From Cadophora sp. MPI-SDFR-AT-0126 (Eukaryota > Ascomycota > Leotiomycetes > Helotiales > Ploettnerulaceae), in contig JAGMVK010000008.1 in assembly GCA_020747065.1 (NCBI GenBank), forward strand, positions 1,550,001 to 1,614,000: a DNA stretch of 64,000 nucleotides, written 5' to 3'. Both the position numbers and the translations under genes were made by a program. Position 1 is the stretch's first letter. Each line of letters begins with the position of its first letter. The notes under the pieces are model-generated. The model ran no database searches. It saw only the letters and a program-made list of their open reading frames with translations, and was not told where the DNA came from. Positions 36,924 through 49,700 of this stretch are shown here, piece after piece.

Positions 36924-37621
36924 GGTGAAGGGTTGTTATGGGTCTGATTGAAGAATTGATGTCAGCGAAATGCGCGATCAGATATTGCGACCGGTGATTT
37001 GTTTCAAGAAGATATTTCTCGAGGTGGTGGTTGTTGGTGGTGGGAGCTGTCGAACAAGTTGTATGCGCGCTGCTTTGTGTGGTGGTTGTTCGTAGCCAGA
37101 TAAGGCTGAGAACCAGAGGGTGAAGTGCGAAGGCTGCCGGGCGCAAAATGGTGAAGTCGATCGTGAAGTTGTTGTGAATCCGAAGAACACCAAAATAAGA
37201 AGATCAGACTTACTCTGTATTGTTTTTGACTCGGATGAAGATGTGACTGTCAAGTGTTGACCTGGAGCGTGATCAGGTGAGTTAGCTGGTGTGCTTCTGA
37301 TCAACAAGACAATTGAATCGCGTCGATGAACGCGACGACAAGATGAAGATAACGGCTATTGCGACCGAAAGAACGAATGAAAAGGTGCAATGGCGCGTCG
37401 TTGTGCCTGGATTCGAGCCAATAAAGTGCAGCTGAAGTCGACAGTACCCGAAGCGATGTATGAATATTTTGGCTGGGGAAGCAGAAGATATGGACTTACA
37501 GTACAGTACAGTATTTGCAGTATCGAATTTGTATGAGGAGCTTTGGTGGTGGTGAAAATGGGTGAGAGTAGAGTAGAGAGGGCAGGAGGACGGGGACGGG
37601 GGACAGGCAAAAGGTATGGGC

Positions 37622-37648
37622 GATGGCTGATGGCTGATGGCTGATGGC
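37622..37648 (+). repeat. GATGGCT tandem repeat
   Basis: A seven-base unit repeated just under four times. Confidence 0.85.
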
Positions 37649-37827
37649 CGCACCTTCCCTACCCTACCCTCGCTTCTGTGCGTGCTGCAACTTCCCCTCT
37701 CACTACGCGCAACAATGCCCTCTCATTGGCCGCATTCACGGGTCTGGAGCATAACAAAGCTAGCACCACCAGCACCAGCACTTTCCATGGCATGGCGGCG
37801 TCCATGGTTTGGCCGTTTCTTTGCTTG

Positions 37828-37855
37828 GGCTGGCTGGCTGGCTGGCTGGCTGGCT
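37828..37855 (+). repeat. GGCT tetranucleotide microsatellite
   Basis: Seven uninterrupted GGCT units. A likely length-polymorphic marker. Confidence 0.9.
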
Positions 37856-38923
37856 GGGAGAAGGGAGGAGGCTGGGCTGGGTCGCTCACTCCTCGACTGT
37901 ACGTCTGCCACACTACGGAGGTAGCTTCCATCCCTTTCCTGCTTTGCTTTGGGATGAAAGGAGATGTCACAGGCAAAGAAGAGGACAATTACTGGAAAAG
38001 AAGCAAAGCTCACGTCCACAGTACCGACTGCATCGGCGGAAATCTGATCCACTCGCGTCTCCTTATTCTTCTTGACGATCAAGGCAGAGGAATGCCATCA
38101 CTCATGTTCATATTCATAAGCTGCACTACCACGATTCCTCTAATCCAGTATTCCCCCGCTCCCTTCTCTCACTGCTTGACCGCGCTCGTCATCCCATTCT
38201 ATCCGCTTCCCTTCCTAGATCGCTGATCCTGTGCAGCCAGGTCGCAGGAGGTGGGTGGGTGGGAAGCATGCACGGAACGAGTTTCTCGCGCCTGAGCTCA
38301 CTTCGGCATAGGACAGACCTTCATTACCGAATCTGTGTCACGCGGAAGCCCGTCGAACAGACACAGAAAGGCCCAACATCGACATAAAGGCCACGCCAGC
38401 TCCATTACACAAGAAGACGAAGCTTGAAAATACTCTCTTCAGGCTCGAAATGCAGCAATTGAATTTTGATATCACGTGTCATGCGGGTAGATAGCCGATC
38501 TGGGCCTTTGCCTGTTCCGGCCTGGTGGCTCTGCAGGGGTGCTGTTTCACATCCATGCTTGTGCCTGGCCTGCTTGGCTGATGGAGAGGTGACGCCGCCG
38601 TGGAGCTGGATCGGGGCTTGAGTGAACCTCGGGATGATATGATGCGGCTGTGAACAGTGAGTGAACTTCAGATGAAAAATGTGGTGCGCATAGATTTGGC
38701 TGTAAGTTCGGGTGGCATAAAGAGGCTCCATAGGCTACTCCTTTCTTTGCTCGGATTGACTTACATCAAATGAAGGTACCACCTGGTCTGGCACTCCCGT
38801 GCATCATATCATGTAACTCGTTTCGTTTTGATTACTGTTTCGTCAAGATGTACTGTGCGGCGGCCTGCGACGTATTTTCAAAATCAAACATCAAAACATC
38901 AAGTTCTTCACTTGATAGCTCTC

Positions 38924-38961
38924 GGATTCAGGATGTCCCCTCAGATTCAAGATGTCCCCTC
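38924..38961 (+). repeat. 19-bp imperfect tandem duplication
   Basis: GGATTCAGGATGTCCCCTC is followed directly by a copy with two changes (AGATTCAAGATGTCCCCTC). Confidence 0.85.
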
Positions 38962-39271
38962 GCTGCCTGAACTACTTAGCCATTCTCGCACCTGAGTCCG
39001 CGTCTCAAAAGTTCTCTAGTCGCTTGATTGCTGATACTTTGTCTTCTCTCGGAGTCGGAACTCCTTCAATTGTAATACCTGAAAAGCCCTGCCTTCTCTC
39101 ATTCACCTACGCCTGGTCAAGAGACTCGTGCGAAATCCTTTCTTCCAAAGCTAGTGACTGCGGCAACTGATCCACTTTCATGTTTTGACTGTACGACCTA
39201 GTCACGTACTTTGAGAGTGTGACTTCGATTTTCCTCAGCTCAATCCACGAAATACACATGCTCCATAATCA

Positions 39272-40035
39272 TCAATCTCCATCATTATCCAGCACAATAT
39301 CCCTCAGTTTCGAATCTCTTGTCCAATCAACTCCGCTCCCAGCAATCGTAGCACTCGCTGTTCCCTTCATGATCCTCCACTTCTGACGACTGAGTTTCAT
39401 CTCGCTTTCCAGCTCATCCAATTGATTCCGCAGCTTCGGATCTTCGATATCCTCCTTTCGCTGTAAGTTTGCCTCGTCGGCCAGAGCAAGCATTCTCGAT
39501 GCTAGATCGGCGTTCTTGCGAGCCATGAGAGCATTTTCCGTTTCGACTCTTAGCAGCTCGTCCTGGATTGAGCGTTCTTGGGTTGCAAGCTTAGTGAGTG
39601 TGATGGATAGCTGGTCACGTTTTTCAACCAGAGGAAGGAGATCTCTAGTCCTGAATTAGCAGTAGATCCCGTCCCTGCAAGTAGAATCACCTACTGTTCG
39701 ACAATCGTGGCATTACTACTGCCGTGGACGGCTCTGAGAATGGGATTTGTAATCAAGACGTTCTCGATAACATTGCCACGCAGGAGGTAAAGGGATTTGG
39801 CCTTCAACAGCTCCTGCGTTGCAGCCGATATGTCTTCCTCGGAGACTTCCGACGGTCCATCTATAAATGTAAGAACTCAGTCCGAAGTACGGCGCAGGCT
39901 GAACGTACCATTTGATAATATACCCTGTGCCTTCAGTAGAGCAATTTCGAGTTGCAGTTGTTCAAGTCTGTCATACACTTCTAATATCCGCTTTTCATCC
40001 TCCGTCATGAGAGGTGGAATTTGTGCATCGCTCAT
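39272..40035 (-). CDS. Kinetochore protein CENP-H homologue
   Basis: Three exons, 40035-39909, 39860-39695 and 39650-39272, give 223 aa. Introns are 48 and 44 nt, near the lower size limit. The protein is mostly helical and probably coiled-coil: residues 10-40 (ILEVYDRLEQLQLEIALLKA), 55-100 (DISAATQELLKAKSLYLLRG) and a long heptad region 110-195. The C-terminal signature KWRIMKGTASATIAGSGVDW followed by RDSKLRDIV matches the fungal CENP-H (Pfam CENP-H) C-terminus as I remember it. CENP-H is part of the inner kinetochore CCAN, partner of CENP-I/K (family knowledge). The upstream frame to about 40210 is open but has no Met in frame, so a short extra 5' exon is possible. Head-to-head with ATG11. 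Confidence 0.8.
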
Positions 40036-40353
40036 CTCAACATCTGCCACGTCCTGAGACTCGTTGTTTGCCGTGGTTGAATCTGGATCTAGAAGTTGAA
40101 TAAGCTGTTGTGATGTATTGACATCTTTTGCAAACGCGTTACGAGTCCGGCAAGACGCGTTTTGAGTCTCAAGTGCAAGCAGTGATGTGGCTGGTGAATT
40201 GTGGCGGCTATCTTAAACAAGGCTTCCGGCCTCGCCTTACTCCATCGCCTTGTGATCTTCAACAGCTCCTGTCATGCGCCAGCATCGTCTTCAATTCCTC
40301 TGCGACCAACATCTATTCTGCAGCTTGTCATAGCTGCAGGAAGAGGCAGTAGG
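40036..40353. promoter_or_regulatory. Shared divergent promoter CENP-H / ATG11
   Basis: Only 318 bp separate the two start codons, so both promoters must lie here. No recognisable motif was found by eye. Confidence 0.6.
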
Positions 40354-43300
40354 ATGGCTCTTCTAATATTGCTCGCACATACGGGCCAAGTCCTTGAGGT
40401 TGATTCGGGGAACTTCACCTCGTAAGACACTATTGTTGGGAAGCTCGAGAAATATTGCTGACACTTGAACAGCCTCGATGCATTCAAGACTTGGGTTTCA
40501 AAACAAAGCAAGGTCGCGGTACAGGACCAAATCACACTGGCCTCGACCGGAAAACCAGTCAAGTTCCAAGGGCTTTCAACAGAGGCAAGAAGGACCACTG
40601 TTTACATACTCAAGGAGATACTAACTGTCAATAGAAGGAAATCTTTGTGTACGATCGTCGAATAGTCCAACCTTCTTCCCCCGGCTCGTCCAAATCTCTA
40701 CAGTCCGAAATCCCTTTACCGCCAAAGTACAATGTCTCGAGGCCGCCCGATACTATCGCTGACCAGAATGATTTACAAGCGTGGAGGGACCTGTTTATGC
40801 AACGAAGGTCATGGGCCTTGAAGCTAGTAGATGATTGTTTGGCCATGTCACAGGAAGCACAGAAGCGCTACGAAGAGGTTGAGGTCATTAATAGGGGTGT
40901 GGAAGCGGCAGTAATGAACCTGGACAAGCACGTCAAGGCACTTGATCAGAAGAACGCTGATATTCAAACATGGGCTGCCGAGGTGCAGAAAGAACAAGAA
41001 TTGGCGGGGCCAGATTGGAATAATTCTATATCCCGGCTTCGGTCCATACCTGCAACGGCAGAGATGATCAGCTTCATCACTGGACAAGATCCTCGAAGGA
41101 ATCAGAAGAAGCATACGCTGGAGGATTTGGTCGATACGAATGAGATTAAGAGTTCTGGCAAGCTCGTACGAAACGTTGCTTCACGGTTGGCCAAAAACAG
41201 TGTAGACCTCTCCGCGAGGGTAAACGAAGTCTTCAGCAAGGCAGACGATATGTATGCGAATGTGGAGCAAGGCGTCCAAAAAGCACTTGTCGGCAGAGCT
41301 ACAGAACCAGTCCAGCTGATGGAAGATATCGAAGCCATCGCAAAGAAGGTCAGCAATGACTACGAAAATGTTTTGGGCTATTCAAATACCTCAAAGAATG
41401 TCTCGCTGGCTTCCAAGTCAGCACTCCTCCACACTAAGAACTTTTTACCAAATCTTTCAAAAAGGTGCTTAGAGATGGATGGTATCTTGCGTAACGCTAC
41501 AGAAGCACGGAATTTGATTGCAGCCGAGTCTTCAAGTGCAATGCGAGAAATCGCGACTCTGACTTCCATGGTTGCAGAAGCCAATGCAGCTTTTGCTGCT
41601 ATGGAGTTAGATGAAGAGGCCTACGATGCGTGTCACTTGTTGTCTGTAGTGAATTCGCTCCCAATCACGTATGCTTCATTCTTGGCTGAGGCAATTCGAC
41701 GGAAGGAGTGGAGCGATAAGGTCAGATCAGATTCATCGACGCTGGCAAACGAGATGGCGTCGTTCCAGGACGAAGAAGCCAAAAGGCGCAGGAAATGGCA
41801 GAAGATTACTGGGACTACCCTTTGGGGTGACAAGACCGAGAGAGACGTCGTTGGGCTAGAGGTCAAATTACTCGGCTCTGAAGACCAGTGGCCCGAGGTA
41901 GGTAGGCAGGACCTCGAAGAAGTTCTGGAGATTCTGCAATCACAGGATGCAAAATCCAGTGTTGTGGCAGATGTCACCAAGATCATATCGGAACTCAACA
42001 GTCCGACTAAGCAGCAGAGCAAGCGAGCGAAGGCTTTCAAGGCTGGTAGCATACATGAAGCAGCACTTGGCCGAAGTACACTCTTGACAAGAGGCGACGA
42101 TGATCTCATTCGTGTTCTGCAAGAAGAGAAACAGAAAACCGAGAACAAACTAAAGACTGCTGAAAGTCGAGTCCGAAGGCTTGAAGATCTCTTGCACAGA
42201 CAGTCACAAATGACCAGAGCTTCAAATGGGAACATCTTTCCACCTTCCGCTAACCCCAGCCCCGACCTCCAAAACACTGCCAACCCTCTTGCATCTCCAC
42301 GGCTTGCGGATGACCTTTCCAGGCGCTCTTCGGTATCTTCTCGCAGATTTTCTGCAAACCAAGGACCTGATGAGAAAGCCTTCCAGCAGAAACTTCTTTC
42401 CATTGAGGCCGAGCTGATAGCTGAGCGGGAGCGTGCAGCTGGGCTGGAGAGGGAAGTTTCTGCTCGAAAGACAAGCGCAGAAACTATGAAATCACAAGTT
42501 GATGAGGCAAACTCAACGAAGAAGGACCTCATGGAAAATTTTGACGCTCAACAACGGGAGTTTATTGAAGAACGCAAGTCTCTCGAAAGCGAGATCAAGC
42601 GCTTGAAAGCCAAGTTAGAGGAGCTTGAGGACGAGATGGACCGGTATCTTGGATCTCGCGAGAATGAAAAGACCTCCATTGATGATCGTGTGCGAAGCTT
42701 GCAAGATGAGCTCGAGAGAGTTCGGAAGGAAGCTGTCGCCGAGTCACAGAAAGCCCAAGGCCAAGTTGACTTTCTCCGAGACGAGGCAAAGATGCAGCGA
42801 GAAACAAACGATTCTCTAGAAAAGCAATTGCAGAAGCTTAGGCAAGAAAATAGGGATCTTACATCTCGAGCTGAGAAAGCTGAAGCGGAGACTGAGTTAC
42901 AAATGAAGACGTTGGGAGACGTGCATTCACATCTCTCACCTACTTCTGCAGTACCTGAAGAACTCAGCGTTCTGGCAACTACTTTGGTCACTTTGTCCGG
43001 AGACCTGGTTGCAGAACTCTACTCTGTGAAGAGCGATGCTGCCATTTTGAGGTCGGATCGTGATGCTGGTCAAGCCACACTTGCTGAAATTAGATTGAAG
43101 ATGGAAGGTCTTAATGAGAAGCTCTCGGCGGAGGAGATGGAGACAGTTCAGCTGCGTGAGAGCTTGGCGGAGGAGCGTGCTAAGTTTACAGCACTTGAAG
43201 CAGAATTGACTGATGAACGCCTTCAACTATCTACATTGAGGACCAAGATTTCAGACGGCGAAACAGGATCGGAGGCTCTTCGCCTTCGACTGGAAGAAGA

Positions 43301-44621
43301 AGAACGAAAGGTCACAAGTATGTCTGAGGATTTAGCTGCTCGACAATCACGACTTGGTGGACTTGAGGAAGAGCTGAGATCGTCGCAAGAAAAATTTCAC
43401 TTCGCGCAAGAGAAGCACGATCGCCTCGCAGCTAGGTTTGAAGCACGGAGCTCGCGAGCTAAGGATCTCACCCAGCGAGTCTACTCTCAAAATGATCGGC
43501 TTTGCAGACTTTTGGAAAGACTGAGTTACTCTGTCACTCGCGAAGGGGATTCTATGATAATCCAAAGGGTGCCAAGACTTGATCGATCGAATGCGAATGA
43601 CTCTTCAGATCCTGGATCGACAATTAGGCGAAGTATCTCGGGGGCTATCACCAGGAAGGCCATGGCCGACAGTGGAGATCTTGACCTGCTACAGTGGATG
43701 AATAGTGAAGATCCAGAGATCGAGAGCGAGAAGTACGAGGCGTATATGAATGCCATTGGCAACTTCGATGTGGAAGCGTTCTGTGAAGTGATTACGAAGC
43801 GCGTCAAGGATATGGAGTACACCGCCAAGAAATACTCCAAAGATGCTCGTGCATATCGAGACAAGTCCCACGCTGCTCAGAAGGAAGCTCATGAGAAGAT
43901 TGCCTTCAAGAACTTCAAAGAGGGTGATCTGGCCTTGTTCTTACCAACACGCAACCAGACTACTGGTGCATGGGCGGCATTCAACATTGGAGCACCTCAT
44001 TTCTTCTTGAAGGAACAAGAGTCTCACAAACTCCGCACCCGAGATTGGCTTCTGGCCCGTATCCACAAAATCGAGGACCGGGTGGTCGATCTCTCCAAAT
44101 CAATGTCAGGAACTCACTTACAGCCGTCTGATCGAAGGTCGTTGACCAGCAATGGGGGCGACTCGTTCGAAGACGACAACCCATTCGATCTTTCCGATGG
44201 CCTGCGATGGTACCTCATCGAGGCCTCTGAGGAAAAACCTGGTGCACCGTCAACTCCTGGACTAGGCAAAAGCACCGTAGCAAGCACACATGTTGATGCA
44301 ACCGGTAGCATTCGCCGCAGCAAGAAGTCTTCTAGCAGTGGCATGGATGGAATCAACAAGACGCTCAGCAAGAGTCTAGATAGCCGACGCAGCAGCAATA
44401 ATTCAAAGAAGTCGGTTCCTTTCTCAACCACGCTTGACAGGACGGGATCTACAGCTACGGACACAGCATCTCTGAAGGCTCCTGCGACCACACAGACGGC
44501 CAACGAGGGCTCAGAAGCACAAATGATCAGGCCGAGCAGCCGACAAGACGGTAATGGAAGCGGAGACAGAGCTCTCAACAACCCGGAGGTGCGAAGCGTT
44601 GATAACCTGATGGGTCCATGA
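40354..44621 (+). CDS. ATG11: Selective autophagy scaffold ATG11
   Basis: Exons 40354-40421, 40473-40584 and 40635-44621 encode 1388 aa. Intron 2 (40585-40634) begins with GC (GAG|GCAAGA) and has a clear ACTAAC branch; splicing it joins FQGLSTE to KEIFVYDRR, the ubiquitin-like N-terminal region of the family. Long coiled coils follow (about 540-900, e.g. LKAKLEELEDEMDRYLGSRE). The conserved ATG11 C-terminal domain lies at about 1100-1220: FKEGDLALFLPTRNQ, WAAFNIGAPHFFLK and TRDWLLARI. The tail is Ser-rich. Atg11 brings cargo receptors to the phagophore assembly site for pexophagy, mitophagy and Cvt-like pathways and activates Atg1 (established). The reading frame is intact. Confidence 0.95.
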
Positions 44622-46705
44622 ACGAACGCTGATGGCGTGTAGAACATTACCAAGTCGAATGTGACATCCACTGGAACGAGCCCTGCAAAGAAGTCTATGA
44701 TATGGGATTCATTATGGTCTTTGGACCTGAGTTTGGAGAGCGGGAAAAACAAGAAGTAAGGCGTAGATGGGCGAGTTTGACATCGGCATATTGGAGGCGT
44801 TCAGCGATTTAGGGTAGCGAAAGTGAAATTTCCTGGGCAAGGCGAGGACTTGAAGAGTGTTTGATACCTTGCCTTCAGGCTTGTTGGTACTGCGGATGAT
44901 ACCACTCTGTTTGCTTGAGGACTTAATAATTCAGATCCATATAGAAACATGTGGACAAATGCGCTTTCTTCTTGTGGATTCCAGCACTATCAGTTATGAG
45001 CTAAGTTTCATTACAAGTCGGGACAGTAATGGAGAACACTACATGCCTTCATGTGTGCACTCCACATTGTATGCGTTGGAATTAACGTGATCCAGCTACC
45101 TTTGCATGATAACTCAGCACATCGATGTAGCTGAATTGGAGTTAAAACAAGCTACTCCGCGACGCGGCTCGAATAGCAGCACAACGTCCTTCCAGCCATC
45201 ATCGCCAACGACATCTATTCTTATCTTTCTTCAGAAACTTCATACCTACCAGCTGCTTCTCCACAGTCCAGTGACCATGATGTTGTTTTCTATATATTTG
45301 CATTAAAGCAATCTGAAATAGAAGATTTCTGAGTTGTAAGTAAAGTAATAGCCATGTCCGTTCTTTCAGTCTCTTTGCCAACCACACCGAGCTTCTCCAA
45401 GTCCCGACTTCATGCACATAAGCCTACTTGATAACCTCGACATGCAAGACAATATCTAGTACATTGCCCTTCAACTACTTTTCTCTCTTATACTTCCATG
45501 CCAACTCTCCTAACCCATTGCTCCACACCGTACACCAGCACCTAAATCGATCAACTAAAGCACCAATCTACTTGCACACGCACCCACAAACTCCCCCAAC
45601 CACTGCCACTTCATAAGCTCCTGCCTCTTTACACACCTCTCCCACTCATCATCCAAACACGCCTCCTTCACTAGAACTAGGCTAAAACATCACAATCTCA
45701 AATAGTGCTCATCTTCCTACCCCGAGGGACACTTCTACATTTCGGAGGTGGAGAAGACCATGCTATCTTCCGTATTACCGGTCTACGAGAGCCGAAGAAG
45801 AAGCTAGATGCGTGATCCGCGGCGTTCTTGGATAGGCGGGTGGTGAAGGACAGTAAGGGCAGGGTGTTAAGGAGTAGGATTGCATGGCTGGTGTGGTCAG
45901 GGAGGGGTATGCGCAGCCTGATGGTAGATTTGGGCTGAGAAGCTGGAAAAGGTCAAGGCCATGAAAAACATCCGAGGAAGTTTGAGACCGGAAAGAGAAT
46001 TGCCTGCTCAGGTGGGTCGTAATCTGGCATTGTTATTTCTGGCAAAGCAGGCACTGGCCGACTTGGCGGGAACACAGGGAGGACTATGAATGCATTTGTA
46101 AAGCTTCAATGGAAAATAATTTCTTGCTGATGCATTGTCTGTATGCCATCTTTGTTAGAATGCAAAGGTCTAATTTTGGGGTTTCTGGGCAGCAAGTCGT
46201 TCCCCGATGCACCTGTATCCACTTGGGTCGTCAATTGGTCCCTTCATTCGTTCCCATGAGAGCACTGGTCATTGCTCACTCAACATGTCAAGAAGGGGCT
46301 ACGTATATGTGAGAATATAGATTAGCTTGTAGTGCCTATTTGCTTTTGTATAAGTCAAATGACTCTGTACATATCTCCTTTCCTGCCACAAGCAAAAATA
46401 CCGCTTTTCAATGACAGCATATCTCAACGTTGCTCTACCGGACTCATCTTCAGTCTGGATGTTGTCATAGCCATGACTTTTGGATAAACAATACCCCGTA
46501 CGTATGCTCAATAATAAACCTGCAAGACTCCAACCAAGAGCATAATACGCCCCTCTAAAACACGATAACAGGTACGCCTGGTTGATGCAATGATTCCAGC
46601 CGCTCGACGATGCAGTCCCCACCCAGTGTGCCCCCATATTGAAAGGGAATAAGTACAAGCCAACGCCAACGCAATGTTGCAAAAATAGATCCGACGCAGA
46701 GAACA
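44622..46705. other. Intergenic, ATG11 3' side to CHD1 3' side
   Basis: 2.1 kb between convergent genes. A coding-like stretch broken by stops lies at about 45713-45950 (separate entry). The rest shows no protein-like frame. Confidence 0.5.
45713..45950 (+). pseudogene. Possible gene relic with TGA stops
   Basis: One frame reads LPRGTLLHFGGGEDHAIF, continues to KKKLDA, hits TGA, then goes on in the same frame with AAFLDRRVVKDSKGRVL and WLVWSGRGMRSLMVDLG before another TGA. Both stops could come from CGA by a C-to-T change. Composition is protein-like, but I do not recognise the family. It could also be chance. Confidence 0.25.
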
Positions 46706-49700
46706 TCAACCTTTGATGGTGGCAGCAGCTGACCCATTGGTGATCGGTGCCCCTGAAAGACCACTTCCATCCTTGCCTTCGGTCTTTGTGGTAGTAAGCT
46801 TCGTGTACATGGCTTCTAGCTTTGACCCAGAAGCGGCTTTTGTAGGATCCGCTGGTTGCGGCCAAAAGCCGGCAGCATATTCCCTATTCTTCGGTTAGCT
46901 AACCTATCTTCAATATCGCTGAAATGACCTACCAAAAACTTTGCTTGAGATTCTTCCCCTCTTCCTCTCGAGCCAAATTCTCGATGAAATTGCCAATGAC
47001 TATAAGTTCAGCCTTCATGACACTGGCGCGTTCTTTTTGTGAATTGATACGATCCTTGGTAGCAGATTGTACACGCTTTAGACTATCCCTGATGGGCTTG
47101 AATATCATGCGAAGCATAGAATCTTGCTCTTCGACGGACTTTGAGTGACCATTCTCAGACTTTCGAGGTTTTGAATGACGATCATGATGACGATTATCCT
47201 CTGGTGCACTGTGCTTTCTCTTAAGATCAGGCTTCGGTGTACTCGAGTCCCCATAGCGGCGTGAGTCAATATCTCTATCTCTGTCTCGACTATGATGAGA
47301 CTCGGATACACGGTGAGGCTTTCTTGCTGAAGGAGCAGGTGACGCGGAAACAGAACCGCGTGTATCGCTTCGTCGATGACCATTGATTCGATCATGCTTC
47401 TTGTTGTTCCGATGGTGATTCTCGACAGCTCGCTTAGCAGCTTGATTGTCGGAATATTTGGCCTTTAGAACTGAGAGCAGATAGTCGGCTCGACGAACAA
47501 GGTGGACAGCACCAGGAGCTTTCGCAACCTTCTCATCTCCTTTGTTTCGTTCCTCCTTCTTGTCGACACGATGCTCTTCCAAGAAGAACTTGTCCTTCAG
47601 ACCAAGATCTGTATCGTCTCTGATTTGGACCCATGCACCATAGCCATGCCTGTGGATACCAACGAGTAACATCCCGTCCTCTCTGGCGCCCCACTCGCAA
47701 GAGTAGTGAGCTGCCTTGGATGCGTCAGGCACTCGGAAGTTCCGGAAGTCTGAGGCGGCATTAATGATCTCTTTCAACATCATCATCTCGCCCGGACGTT
47801 CAATGACAGTCTCTGCATTCAGCCTCTTAACCCCGAGGAAATCGAATAAGACCGCTTTCTTGTCCTTCTTCGTGAGCGGCTTGTTGGTTTCGCGCTCCAT
47901 GGCTTCGATTCTGGCGGCGTCTTCTTTCAGTCTTCTGTCACTCTCATCCGTGATGGCTTTAATTGTTGCCCTAAGAAGGTCAAGATCTCGCCCAACCAGA
48001 CGCGCATCTTTGATGAGCTCGTCTCTGCGTTCCTCAATAGACCCATAACGAAGGAATGCACGGAACAAGTTTCTTGCCTCCTTTTCGTTCAACTCTCTTT
48101 TAGGGTCAGCACGATTGGCCTGTGCCTCTCTCTTTTCATCAAGTTCATCTTGCTTGGCTTGGTCGCGCTCTCTCTTCTTGGCGAGGCGCTGCTCTCTCTC
48201 AATCTCCGCAGTGTTCTTCTTAGTGGCTTTGCGAGGCGCATTTTCCTCAACAACCCGAGCGAGATACTCTTCGTGGTTGCGTTTCTCTTCGTCGGCCTTA
48301 ATTTCTGCGAGCTGATCTTTTGGAATAATATCGTCCCATTCCAGATCGATCTTGACGTCGGTATACTCAAAACTCTTCAAGAAGTCCTCGCCACCATCAG
48401 CAACCATTCCCTCTGGAACCTCAGTCTTATGTTCCTCGGCATTTTCTAGTACTGCGTCAATGTCGAGCTCCTCCAATTTCTTTTGATTTCCGGACTGCTC
48501 GAACATCTTTTGTCCTCTGCGCTTAAGAATCCTAGAGATGTCATCAGAGGACTTGGGATCATCGATCTTGCCAGCCTTCACAGCCTTTTCTCTCAGTTCC
48601 TTCTTTTCTTTGTCAGTGACGCCTCTTTGGATGGTGATAAATTCGAGCATAAGCTTGTTGCGAGCGCGCTCTAGAACCTCTTCTTCGACAGTCTCCTTCG
48701 AGACCAGTCGGTAGATGCTGACGGGTTTCTTCTGTCCAATACGATGGGCACGAGCCATAGCTTGCAGATCTGCTTGAGGATTCCAATCGGAATCGAAAAT
48801 GATAACGGTGTCAGCGGTCATCAAGTTGATACCAAGACCACCGGCTCGGGTGGAAAGAAGGAAACAGAAGTCGTTGCTGTTATCGGCATTGAAGTGATCA
48901 ATCGCCATTCGACGAGGACCAGCGGCAATGGTGCCATCTAGGCGTTGGAATTGATAGCCTCGGAGCTGTAGGTAGTCACCCAATATGTCAAGCATCCTCA
49001 CCATTTGGCTGAAGATTAGAACGCGGTGGTTGTCTCGCTTGAGTTTGGTAAGGAGTTGGTCCAGGAGCATCATCTTGCCACTGCTAGCAATCAAACCCTT
49101 CAGCTGGTCTTCGCGTCGATCACTTCCCTTCAAGATCTTGTCTTCGGCGTTGGGGAACATGTAAGGATGGTTGCTGGCCTTTTTCAATTCCATCATGATA
49201 TTGAGCAGGGATTGCTTCTGGCCTTTACCACCTTCATTGAGGGCAGCATAATTCCTCGTGAGGATATTCTTGTAGTAGTCCAACTGAACATCAGACAGCT
49301 CCACTCGAATGATCTTCTCGCTCTTCGGGGGCAAGTCATTCTCGACCTTCTGCTTCGTACGGCGCAGAATGTAGGGCTGAATCTTGTTGGTGAGGGCAGC
49401 GATCTTTTCTCCAGCAGCTTCTTCGGTCAAGTCCATATCTTCCTCAATGTCCAACTCGCCGGGCATGAGAAAGTCCATGAGCGCGGACAACTCTCCAAGG
49501 GTATTTTGCACTGGCGTTCCCGTGATTAACAATCGACTGGGGGCCTTGAAGTCAAGTAGCCTTTGGTACAGTTGAGATTCTCGGTTCTTCAAACGGTGGG
49601 CTTCATCAACTGCCAGAAATTGCCATTTGATTTGCGACAAGATACTCGCATCAGTAAGAATGTACTCGTACGATGTGAGCAGAACATTGAACTTAGGCTT

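Larger units (their letters stand above)
36924..39271. other. Intergenic, NHP6 promoter and repeat-bearing region
   Basis: 2.3 kb between NHP6 and the 3' end of the CENP-H gene. Contains two tandem arrays (37622 and 37828), a TACGGAGGTA word (37914-37923), a CACGTG at 38473-38478 and a 19-bp duplication (38924). No protein-like frame. Confidence 0.55.

Noticed and set aside
46299..46865. 188-codon minus-strand frame
   Set aside because: Overlaps the last CHD1 exon in another frame; the CHD1 continuation explains the conserved sequence better.
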